Positions 24,914 to 36,500 of a stretch of 64,000 nt of DNA are shown piece after piece. This DNA comes from Brachypodius melanocephalos (Eukaryota > Chordata > Aves > Passeriformes > Pycnonotidae), in the NCBI GenBank assembly GCA_013398615.1, contig VZSR01003803.1, forward strand, positions 66,389,859-66,453,858, written 5' to 3'. Positions within the stretch are counted from its first letter, which is position 1; each line of letters begins with the position of its first letter. The notes under the pieces were generated by a model that saw only the letters and a program-made list of their open reading frames with translations, was not told the DNA's origin and did no database searches. Made by a program: the position numbers and the translations under genes.

Positions 24914-25410
24914 TCACAGAATCCCAGGATCGCTTAGTTTGGGAAAGACGTGCGAGATCATCGAGTTCGACCTCCGACCGAACACCACCTTGTCAACTAA
25001 ACCATAGCACTGAGTGCCACGTCCAGTCTTTCTTAACCACCTCCCTGGGCAGTTTATTCTAGTGTCTGATTACTCTTTCTGTGAAAAACTTCTTCCTAAT
25101 GTCCAGCTAAAACCTCCCCTCGCACAGCTTAACATTATCTCTTCTCGTCCTGTCACTTGTTACCCGAGAAAAGAGACCAAGAAGAGACCTCACTACAGCC
25201 TCCTTTCAGGGAGTTGTAGGGAGCGGTAAGGTCTCCATCGAGCCTCCTTATCTCCAGGCTAAACACCCCCAGCTCCCTCAGCCGCTCCTCCCGGGCCTTG
25301 TGCTCCACACCCTTCACCAGCTCCGTTGCCCTTCTCTGGCACGTTCTGAGTTCCTGCTGTCCCCCTTGACCCTGGTCACCATCTCCAGTCCCAGAGCGCA
25401 TACAGTGCTC
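24914..25410 (-). mobile_element. CR1 LINE fragment with reverse-transcriptase C-terminal remnant
   Basis: This reverse-oriented CR1 starts at its 3' end with TCACAGAATCCCAGGATCG at 24914. On the minus strand, 25401-25153 encodes a degraded CR1 pol C-terminus with the recognisable blocks RRATELVKG.EHKAREERLRELG.FSLE and YNSLKGGCSEV. In intact copies this is the end of the reverse-transcriptase ORF, followed by a short 3' UTR. The copy is 5'-truncated at about 25410 and lacks the catalytic RT core, so it is dead. It abuts the CpG island directly. The sequence shares the same segments as the CR1 at the right edge of the window. Confidence 0.92.
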
Positions 25411-26119
25411 GCCAAGCTGAAATGTTACTCAAAACGTGTGTTTGGTGTGACGCTACCATACTTTACCCTCTGGTTATTATTTTTTCCATCGTTAATATCT
25501 TAATTTTCTGTTCAGGTTCTGTACTGAGCCAGTATTTTCACAGGACTGTGAATGAGCAGCCCCTTGGGGACCTGTCACAGCTGGCAGAGCAAGGATTGTA
25601 TTTTCCCCTGTGTAGCATTTTACACTCTCTATATTAAATTTGCCAGCTATTACCTGGTGCCATAATGTTGTTGTGTGTTTCTTCATGGTCAATAAACCCT
25701 TCAGCTGTACCATATGAATAGCCCAGTATCCTCAAGAGCCCGTTGCCACCCTATTGTCTGAGCCTTTCTAGAGACAACTCACGGCTGGGCTGTAACACAC
25801 AAGTATGGCTCGTGCTACTGATCCTGGCGAGAAGGGCTGCCTTAGGGCTTCTCTCCACTAAGGCTATTTCTCTTCTCTACTTTCTGTGCTTTTAATTAAT
25901 ACTTATGGTACAAGAAATCCACTCATTATTCCTGTTTTTCAGCTCTCCGGGTGTGCTTACAGCTCTAGCTGCTTGCCTGCTGAAAATTTCAGCATATCAT
26001 ATTGAGACAACTTCCCTTTGTTAGCTGCCTTAATTAAAAAAGCCAGTTGTGAAACAAGATTTCATATTGAGTCTCATTCATATAGCAGATTTCTACATTT
26101 ATTTCCTATACACCTACTA

Positions 26120-26141
26120 AAGTTATTTTAAAAAATAACTT
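26120..26141. repeat. 10-bp inverted repeat
   Basis: The arms AAGTTATTTT and AAAATAACTT are separated by AA. It could extrude as an AT-rich hairpin. Confidence 0.85.
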
Positions 26142-28660
26142 CTACTAGTTTGCCTGGTATGGGCATCACATTCAATAGTTCACAAGATCTTCTTTAAAAG
26201 GGTTTAAAAGCGTAGGTTGTAAATATATTTTCAGCATATTAAGAGCACTAAGCCACTGCTTCTAAAATGCTAGTGGCTTTTCCATCATCTGTGTATTCTT
26301 TTCTTCCAGCTACTGTGTCACTATATAATTTCCTGTGGGAGTCAGGCATCTGTGCAGAGCTGAGAAGTCGAGATACTGCAGTGGATTTTAATTGTGGTCC
26401 CGTTCAGCCCCTGCATCCCAAGTGTTTTGTGATTTCCCTATGTATGGCCAAAAAAACTCATAGAGAATCTCTGTCTCCAAGAAAGAAGTGTTTTATATAG
26501 TTACCAGCCTGCTTTGTCTAATGGGCACCCAATGGGCACTTAGAGACTCTTCCTAGTTTTCTTGTTCTGATCTATGTATTCCTAGAGACAGATTTGGGTT
26601 TCTGTATGCTCACACATTAATGTCTGCTTTTACACGTGGCACACTGATAGCTGAAGGCTGTGGACAGCAGCACATCGAGGTTATCCTGGAGAGTCAGTAG
26701 GTTGAAAAAGGAATCAGACAAATCATAAGTGGAGTATCTATTAGTCATCAAGACACAGTTCTGGCTTAAGAAGTCCTGGTGCACTAAGAAAGAGCTGTTC
26801 TATGCTTGTCGTGTTCATTCCTAAGGGCCACTCTGACATGGGCCACTCTCAGAAAAAGTGGTGGACCGTGCAGATCTTTAGCTTACTCTTTTAGGAGTAA
26901 ATTATGTTGATAGGTGGTTACGATACCTATATATTAAAATCAAGGCATGCTTTATTGCTGAGCTGCTGCACTTTGTGTGGGAGAAAGGCATCAGGGAAAA
27001 CCTGCACAAAGGTATGGCAGATGTGCTGGTTTTGTTAAACTTACCACTCTCAGGCAAAGACTTCAAGTAATGTCTTACTGTTGGAGCTAGGTAGATTTTG
27101 AAAATGCAACCAATTTTGTAATTTTTTGTAGTTTTGTAATATTTCAGTTTGAGATACTACTTTTTTTGGGTAGTCTTACTTATAAAATGTAAGAATAAAT
27201 AAAGAAGAATAAAATTCTCCTGTTTCACTGCTTCTTGCTTATTTCATTCCATCTTCCTTACTTATGCATATTTGCACTTGCACAGTTATTGTCTGAAAGG
27301 ACAGAAGAATTTATGTTATGGTATCTACAGAAATATCATAATAAATAAACCTCTGATTATATACATTTTTTAAACAGTGAATTCAGTACTTTTTTCTACT
27401 GCTGAAAACTGATTTCCTCTGTGTTTCACCTGATGACTTTCCCTGGATCACTTCTCAGTCTTTCACTTCACAAGATGTCTGCTGCCGTAAGAGCTGTGTT
27501 TTCCTTGGAAGACCAGATAGATATTTAATAAGTTTAAAATCTTTCTTATCAGAGAAGAAGGAGCACTCTGGCAAGGTTTTCTTTTAAAGGAAAACCCCTT
27601 ATGAGGTTCTTCTCATATCCCAACAGTAGAGAAGGTCTCACATTAATTTTTGATTGGTAAATACATTTTTTCTACACCCATGAAATATTAAAAATATAAA
27701 TTGATCTAGAATGAAGTGAATACCCCTGCAATTTCTTTCTCAAAACTAATGATTTGGTGATGAAAGCATAGCTTCTATTGATTCCAGCATGACATCTTTC
27801 ACAGGTTAAGGGCCAGAAGCATCACAGGAGGGCCTTGGTTTTATTGATCAGTTTTGTCTATGGTGTCCTGTAATGCAGCACGTCTCTCTTGAACTACTTT
27901 CTTCCATGGCTGTGTTCCTTGCAGCTTTCAGTGTTGCTCCAATAGGCTAAAAATCAGGACACTGGTAATGTTTCCTGGCAAGAAAACAAAATGTTGGACA
28001 AGACTACCTATTAGAGTATGGAAATTTCTTCATAAGAAACACCATTTGCACTTGTCAAGTCTTAGAAAACATTTGTCAGCTATTCAGATTTATTAATTAG
28101 CCAATTAGTTTCATTAACTTATTCTTTAATAAGCTATGAGTTTAATGACTGGAGGTTTGGGGAAAAAAAAAAGGGTGTAGAAAGTTTAAGTCTGCAGCAC
28201 ATTTACATAAGCTGAAAGAGCATTCTAGGCATCAGATCTGAAGGGGAGGTATTTTCCAGCACACAATGGCAATGACTGGAAGTTGGAAAGTAGACAGTAA
28301 CCTACTTTTCTTGTTCTTCTGTTCAAGGATCATACATCTGTCACACCCAAGTGTGTGGTTCTTCACAGGTTATGCAAATTTGTATGTAGACCATAATTTT
28401 GCAAGGACTGAGTAATTGAAGTGAGTTAAATATAATTCAAAATAAGTCACGTTTAGAAATGCAGATTGTCCAAGGTGTTGCAGTTATTGACTCCACTTGT
28501 TCTTTACTAAGAAAAAAATCATTTTTTTACATTATTTGTAGCAGATTTTCAATCATTATATAAATTCTTTGTTTGAATTAAAATCAAATCCTTCTTAGGT
28601 CTAGCTCCTGTATAATGTGAACCTACAATTCATAAATTTACGGGAGAAGATACCCCTTTT

Positions 28661-28708
28661 GGGGAGGGTGGAGGAGGGGGTGGGTGTGTTGTTGTGTTTG
28701 TGTGTGGG
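28661..28708 (+). repeat. G-quadruplex-type motif followed by TG-rich tract
   Basis: Four runs of at least three G are separated by loops of 1, 7 and 1 bases (28661-28684). A TG/TTG-rich stretch runs on to 28708. Confidence 0.75.
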
Positions 28709-30490
28709 AAACAACATGTGAGACTTCTCTTACCTTTGGCTTTCTGAGGGACAGGCTACCAGAGACAGAGTTGGGGAGAGGTAAAATATCTTTAAGACAA
28801 TTTTACTGCCAAAGAAAATATGAAGTGGAGCTAGACTTCTAGACCAAATGTCAATACTTTTATCCAAAATTATATGTAGCTCCCGTGGCCACATACATGT
28901 TAATGAATTAAATGTCAGGAGCACTTCTAAAAACTTCTTCCACTGGGATAGGGGGGTAATATTCCTTCTGTTGTCTTTCTGTGCTCACTTACAGTGAGTG
29001 ATCTCTACACCTGAGCTAGTCACACGTCAGATACCACTATAGCCATGGGCAAAGCACAGTAATGCATTTTGGGTGCTGTTCATCTGGTGTATGTTGGTTA
29101 TCTACTTTGGGTAGAAATGAATCACACCCCAGAAGTGATTCTGTCTTCCAGTGATTTACAAGGAAGCCTGAGGCAATTCTCACGTGTTGCTGTTATTGCA
29201 GGTGGGTATGTTTAGTCAGATAAATCCCATTGAGAAAAATACAAGCGCAAATACAAGTGCAAAAAGTTGCTAAAGGAAAATATTATCACGGATCATGAGA
29301 TAAAAGCCCACCGACGTCAATAGATGGCAGCATTGTAAATGGTAAAGCAGAGCCTTCTGTCTGAAACAGCGGCACAAGGGAGTCTGAACTGGTTGCTGGA
29401 GTCAAAGGTCTGCCAAATAGCCCTGCCTCGTGAACCTCTGGCTTGCTGAAATATGCTAACTCCTCTCACCTTTCAGATGGCACAAAGTCTACCTTATTCT
29501 TGAAAGCTAACAAAAGAATCTTAAACCATGCAAATTTCCAGTCTGAAAAGCAAAAGAAAACTGAATATTCAGCTAACTCTTAAATTTCTGTTCCTGGACA
29601 TTTAACATTGGAAGATGTGGCATTGCAGCTTATGACAATTATGAGAATGCTATGTGGTGATTGTATTCAGTGTGTACACACAATAAAACATTATAATCTT
29701 ACGTTTTCATCTTTCTATGAATTTTATTGTTTTGATTGGATTTATTTAAAGTGTCATTGTTATTTTGACATTATTATACAACAAAAGCATTTAACAATTT
29801 TTATTAGGAAATACAGATGGCATAGTACTGTTTCTTTTATACAAAAAAATGTAATTGTTTTGCATTTTTTGTTATTATTTTTAACTGAGAAAACATTAAT
29901 AATGCTTTAAATTCAGGCAGTCAGCAGGTAACATGTGAAAAGGTCATGGTAAGACTGAAGACTGTAAAGACATCAGAAGATGTGGCCAGGTTTTTATTCC
30001 TTTGCCCCCAGAGAGACTCTGCCTTGCATCAGGTAAGAGTTGTGTAGCCAAATGGCCAAGGCAGTGAGAGATGGGACTTCATCTCCTGGTAAATCCTGTT
30101 CTGTCTAGCTTCCTCCCCTTCAGCTGTTCTCCTGGCTTAAGTGCTACTGCATGCAAAGTGTCTGATAACAGCTTCTCCTGCCTGAATGTAGCCCCAAGAA
30201 AGAGTGCTGAATCAAACTGCACTGTACCTATCTTCATTATTCCCCTTCTCCTTTAGTTTTTGTAACATTACAAATGCTAAAAAGGTTCCCAAATGCATAT
30301 AGGATGCACACATACTGAAGTACCATCTCCTCCTAATTCTAGAATCTAGTCCACAAAAATCATACAGTTTAATTCTCTGGACTAACATTTAGTCCACTCA
30401 GTTGTCTGTTATTCTTGTAAGAATTTTCAAATTAATTATAACCAGTAATAACTACATAATAGTCAGCATTTTAATACAGCATTGATCAGG

Positions 30491-30540
30491 GTTTTTTTTG
30501 TTTGTTTTTGTTTTTGGTTTTCTTTGTTTCTTTGTTTATT
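30491..30540. repeat. (TTTG)n-like simple repeat
   Basis: A T-rich tract with regularly spaced G (TTTG and TTTTTG units) and a few C interruptions. Confidence 0.85.
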
Positions 30541-31170
30541 CCCCCTTTGCTTTGATAAACATGGCATATTAGGGATATGACTGGCTTCTTAAAATAATTT
30601 ATGTTTTTTTAATTGGTTTTATTGGTGCACTAAATGTCTTTATTGGTTTTTGAAATATCATGAACTGCCTGAGAGGTATATGTAAGCAGATTCCAACAAA
30701 ATGAATAGGCATCTACGTATGGAAAGTACTTGTACAAGTCCTGTGTCTTGGGATCAGTTTTCTCCATTATTGTACAAGTGTTAACTTCTGCATAACCTTA
30801 AAAATCAGCCTTTGATTGACCAGAGGTTAGTCGCAGAAGAGCTGAATAGCACCTTGAATCCAATTAAAATCACTGAGTTATGTACTTTGTCAGGTCTTGT
30901 AGCTGCTTGATTTCTTAGCATTGCCCTCTGTCTTTCCTCTTTTCTTCCTTTCTTCTATTTCTTGTACCTACCTGTTATGTCAACAGCTATTAACCATGGC
31001 TGCTTGTTTGTGAGCCATAGCTCACTCCCACCATGAGTTCTCATTGCAGGCTGCCTCACTGATGGTGTTTCCATGACCCTGTGAATTTCCACAATTTTAA
31101 GTGACTGTTCTCAGTACAGTGGGTGATAGTAATTCTACACAGAGCTTCACAGAGATCCTGAGGTAGACCA

Positions 31171-33520
31171 CAGCATGCTGGCCAATCCCCCTGCTACAGG
31201 AGCTCTTTCACAGGTGTTATCTACATCCTTAGCTATCAATGATTTTAGTCACAGAGGCTTTGAACTGACACTAGAAGTGCCCTGGGAAGGAGTGCAGAGT
31301 ATAGACTGTGCATGTACTCATGTTCACCTGCTCCACATAAGAGGAGACTGCCTGACCCTGCAAATGCATTGTTCTCAGACTGAGAAGGACAAGATGCCTG
31401 TTACACTGCTCCAAAAGCTACAGAATGTTCTGGATGCAAGGACAGGAGATGGCAATGGCTCTTGAGTTAGGTGCAAAGGTGAATTATAACCCAGCAAAGT
31501 CAGTCTCAGCAGCTTCTTCTAGCAGCCAAGGATTTAGATAACCCATTGGCTCTGGGGCCAGCACAGCGCTGGGAGGCACAGTTTGATGTAAGTGTGACTT
31601 CTGGACTGCTCATAAGTATCCTGTAGCCAAGGAGCTACTTGTTAGTATCAGGGATCTTGAGGTTTTCCAGGGTAGGTCTCTAGGGATTAACATTAGATCT
31701 GTGAAACTTGAAGATGGCTGAGAAGCTGACTAACAGGGGGGAGAGGAGAAAAAAAGACAGATGTGGTAGAAGACAGGTGCATGACTTTTAAGTCCTTCAT
31801 TCAGGAGATGGGATCCATAGCTGAAAGCCATGTCTGCGATTTTCTGTTCAAACCAGGAAGGCAGTTGGGTGTCCAGGGAATTACCTGAAAAACCTTTGTA
31901 CTGCTACCTGTGTTTATTCTATCAACTTTAACCTTCCAGCTGTAGTGCCTGTACTTCCTTTACAGTCACTGAAGTTCTACATCTCCAGGAGACAGAGATC
32001 ATATCTAGCCTCTGAGCTAAGCTCTCTGGCTGCCTCCAATGACCTTCAACCAGACATAGATATGAGCTTAGGTACTTCTGCTGTGTATTTAAAAGTAGGT
32101 AAGAACAAAATGGAGAAATTGCTGCATGGAGGGATTTTTATCTGCAGCTGTTCTCTCAAAAAACAACACATCTCTCTTTTAGGTGGCAATGAAATGAATG
32201 GGCACACTCTGATTATTGAATAGCTTGCTGAGTACTCACTTCCTTAGAAAATGAAACACCTGGGCTTAATTCCCTTCTAAGCCTCAGAGGCTTAATACTT
32301 ACCCCCATGAGAGTAAACAAACCACTTACCTCTCGCTGACCTTGAAAGCCTGACTCCTGTTTGTAGGCCAGCATCAACATTTTGTTTTTCATTCCAGCTT
32401 TTGTATGTGTCCACAGACATTATTTGGCAAGCCATTCCACTGGCTTAGCCAGGGATACTGAAGTGCTCCAGACACAAATATTTTGGCCAACACAGAAAAA
32501 AAAAAAAAAAGTTATGGGAGCAAATACCATGTTTGTTGCAGTAAGAACGGCTAATGGAAAAAAGTTGAGTATTTTGAGCATCATCAGTTTGTTTTACTTC
32601 ATTCTTCCAGTCGTGAGTTGGACCCAGCTCCTCTGTATAATGACCTCCATTGTATTATTTTAGTGAGAATGCTCTCCTGGGTTGTCGTTTGCATGGGAAC
32701 ATTGGCTATTGCTCTTTCACTGTAGTTTGTCCTTGTGCAGGAGTACCTGAGGACCAACCACAGTGAAGATCACTCTAGGAATGAGGGCATGAGAAGAGAA
32801 ACAACTTTTCTCAGAAAAACTTATATGAGGGCTGAGGGAGGTCAGTCATGTCAACCTTACGTTCAGTACATTCTTAGCTCTCAGCCATGGGATCTAACTA
32901 TTGGTGATCCATGGGAAGCTGATTTCTGCTTCTGGGCAGGAGAGGCGAAATCTGAGTCTTGGAAATGTCAGAAATACTTGTTTATGCATCACATGGGAAA
33001 TGTGCAGGAAGATCTCTGCTATTGAGGTCTACTGAGGTTGTATCTGCTGTTTATGGGGAGACTGCTGATTTATTTGTGTATAGGAGCACCAAGGCAGTTT
33101 GGACATACAGGATTTGCTCTGCAGCAGATCTCCAGCAGTCTATGTAGTTCTAGAGTTGGCTAAGCCAGTGCTCTGGAGTTGGGTTATGCATAGACAACAA
33201 AACCTCAGGAACCTTTGCACTTACAGAAGTACAGAAACTCCAGACAATGGATCTATCCTTCAGATTTCCTCTACCAAAAATTCCCAAATCAGAAAAAGGA
33301 GCTTTTCCAGGAGATCCTAGCTGCATGCAAGCCCAAAGGAATAGCCTACATGTAACATGTAGATCCTGTGGATTCGTGAGGCATAAATTCTCACAAATCC
33401 TGAAGGCTTCACTTAATCTTTCTCTTTTTGATCTGAATAAAAATTGCACGAGAACCTCAGGTATGGCAAATGTTGGTACAGAATAGTGTTGGAAACTCTC
33501 AAAATATTTTGGCATATCTA
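31171..33520. other. Unrecognised stretch with clustered medium ORFs
   Basis: Several unrelated open frames of about 90 to 120 codons lie on both strands: plus at 31175, 31945 and 32735, and minus at 33515-33150. None contains a domain or motif I recognise, and none continues into the next. GC content is somewhat higher than in the neighbouring AT-rich sequence, which by itself lengthens chance ORFs. The stretch also contains an A15 run (32496-32510). An old, decayed retroelement is possible but unsupported. Confidence 0.35.
32496..32510. repeat. A15 homopolymer
   Basis: Fifteen consecutive A bases. No AATAAA and no element body were identified directly upstream. Confidence 0.85.
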
Positions 33521-36500
33521 AATTAAATGTCTTTGTACAGAAGCTGGTTTTATAACACTAGAAGCAAATGCATTTTCCTTTGAGAATTCATTAATTGCTG
33601 CTTCTGGGTCTCATTATCTGAGTCGCATTTGACTGAGACATTCTGAGGATTCTTGAAGGATGGAAAAATGTGAACTTTTAAAGAAGCTGAATATATGCCA
33701 CACTGCTGGGATGGCTCCTGTTGATCCTCTGTCCCTTTAAGTTTTCTGCCACTTGAGTAATTCTGGTATTGTTTCCTTGGTCTCTGATAAACATTGTCTA
33801 TGAAACCTTGGCATCTTTCTCAGAAACACGTCTTAAATGTCTAGAAGCCTGAACTAGCCAGGAACAACAATGATCCCTTGGTGTCTCTCACACACTGTTG
33901 CTCACTCTCTCAAAGCCCTGGCTGTGTGGAGGTGCAAGCGGCAAGTGGTGTAGAAAATGGTAATGCTTTGTTACTTTGACAAGAAATCAGAACCAGAATG
34001 TCTCCATATATACACATACTCCAGTTTTCTCCTTTGGAACTGTCTTGGAGTGCCCAGAATCCTCTTTCTGCAGCAATGATATCTCTTTTCCTTCAGAGTC
34101 TCTGTTCTGATGTGTAACTATCTTTCTGCCTCCTCTCCCAGACTCATCTCTGTTTCTATACTTAGATCAAAATCTTCTGTGTCAATTAAAACTTTTATTG
34201 GCTTTCTCAGATTACCCAGATCCTCACTCAGTAATTCCCTGTGTGGCTACTTCTCTCTTACAGTTCAGATTTAGGAAAGCAGCTGAACAGTGTTTTAATG
34301 AACAGTTTGACCCATTAAGTGTTCATGGGAACAGAGGATGAAAAAATTGTAAAGACTGGAAGAGTTCAGCCATTCTGTGGTTTTCATGCTGACCCCCTCT
34401 TTTATGTGGTTAGCCTGGAGATGAGGAGAGCCTGAGCTGGACTGGTTTAATTGCTCTGGGAGCTCATACCGTCTTCTCTCACATTCTTCCTTCTGAAGAT
34501 TCAATGAGCTCTTCCATCTTGACACTGTGTATGACATGTATTTATTGCAGCTGACATGCTCAGGATCTCCTTGCTGTGGTCTGAGATATGTGTGAGAAGT
34601 TGCTTAGGAGCCCTGATGCTTGTGCACAGTCCCACCACACGGCCAGAAGCGATGTCTGCAATGCTGCACAAAGTGACCCTGGTGGAGGAAGGACCTCGAT
34701 AATGCTCCTAAGATGCTGCATGTGTGATTTTATGAGTGTCAAAGTTAGCAGTGAATAGCTGCCCAACGTCTCCATAACAGGTTATGTGACACATGCTGGC
34801 AGAAAGATGGCATCCCTGCTCAGCTATTAGCCCTAAATCACCATCCTTGAGAAACTCAGAACAAAATAAAAATGAAGAGATAAAACAATCAATGACAAGG
34901 GAAGAAAAACTCTGTATGTGAAGTGAAATTGCAGTTTTCATGAATTAAATACAGGGAATTCATAATATCAAACTATTTTCAAATTGTACCTACAGAGATT
35001 CCACAAATCATTGCATAACAATTTGCAGCCAGTCACACTGAAATAATAAATAGGCACAAAGTTTTAATTTCCTGGTCCTTTTATGTGCAAAGAACTGAAC
35101 ATTTAGATGATTACTGACATCATCCTTCATACAATTTCTGCAGAGTAATCAACAAAGAACCAATGACCTGACTACATCTGTCATACTGTATTGGATTGGG
35201 CCAGCATTCAGTAGTGATCCTAAAGACTGTAAAGACTGTAAAAGGCATACGAGTGCATGTACTGCCTTTGCAAATGTTTGATGATAAATTGAGGTGGCAT
35301 TAATTCCCAAATAATTAATTATGAATTGTTCATCCATTCTCTTAATTAAAAAGTTCTTCACAAGTTTTATCTTCCCTGTTTGGTATCCTATGATTTACTG
35401 CTGAAGCATCTCCCTCTTAAAAGGGAGTTTGCTATTTCCAGAGAGAGTTATATAGAATGAATAATGAAGTACTTTTTATTAAATGACTCTGAAAATTAAA
35501 ATCTCACTACTGGTATTTCATGGAGAGTTTATCTTAGAAGAAAGGAGATGCACATGGGGTTGAACCAGTGTGACAAGAAATCTTCAGCAGCAGAGATGAT
35601 AATCTGCCTCTACAAAATTAGAGACATGCTGGTGTGATAAATAATACTTGCTTTGAAAAGCAAATGTAATACTTGCCAATTCAATTTCCCAGGCTTGAAT
35701 GTACACATAGTCTTACCAAACAAACCACTTGCTTTGTTTCTGGTATTTCTTATTATACTTGTTGTAGATTCTACCCAGAAACAGCATCCAGCTGCCATAC
35801 ACACTGTACAGACACCAGATACACAAACTGACCATGAATATGAGCACTGCCCTATTGTGGAAAAGTAGACAGAGATTATTATTTGTACTGTAAGTAGTTG
35901 GAACGTGTTCAAATGCTGCTGTAATGGATGCAATATGACATAAGTAGATAGATCCAGAGGTAGTTCCAGAGATTTATTCCTGAGAACATAATTCCAGTCT
36001 ACACATTAGCATTCTATGCTGCACTTTAAAAAAAGAAAAAAACCTTCGGCACTCACATTGTTATTTTACAGGTTTATAGGGACATTATAAAACTCCTTCT
36101 TTAAGCCTTTTTTTTTTCTGTATTTAGAATACTATTCCTAGGAAGTAACAATTTATGAGAGTACAAGCAGTGAAAATCCTCTCAGAATCTTTCTGGCTGG
36201 CTTAGCTTGTACAGAATTACCAAGGCTTATTTTATTACTATTGATTTAAAGGTGTTAGGTTTTCAGAAGATATTTTCATGAATGAATGCAACCAAATTTC
36301 TAGGTTTTATCCTTTTTCAGAACAGCTAGAACCTGTTCATACTTTGAACAATATGGAGGCCATGCTGTCACGACCTAAAATGATGACAGTTTCCATAGAA
36401 TCTTTGCAGTACTTCATTAATCCTCAAGTAAGGTAACACCTTTCCTTCCAGCTGCAGTTACTCTGAGCTGATGTCATTTACTCTCCCTGTTTCAGAAGTT

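Larger units (their letters stand above)
25411..31170. other. Intergenic, no gene recognised
   Basis: AT-rich unique sequence to the right of the GEMIN8 promoter. It contains a 10-bp inverted repeat (26120-26141), a G-rich, G-quadruplex-capable stretch (28661-28684) running into TG-rich sequence, and a (TTTG)n tract (30491-30540). ORFs of up to 100 codons are AT-biased and match nothing I recognise. Confidence 0.6.

Noticed and set aside
24485..25062. Two long overlapping plus-strand ORFs (150 and 189 codons) and minus-strand ORFs in the CpG island
   Set aside because: They are low-complexity Pro/Arg/Ala-rich frames open on both strands because of GC richness, and the longer one runs on into a CR1 element.
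29608..29910. Plus-strand 100-codon ORF rich in Phe, Ile and Tyr, resembling a membrane protein
   Set aside because: The hydrophobicity follows from AT-rich codons; no start context, splice signals or known family were seen.
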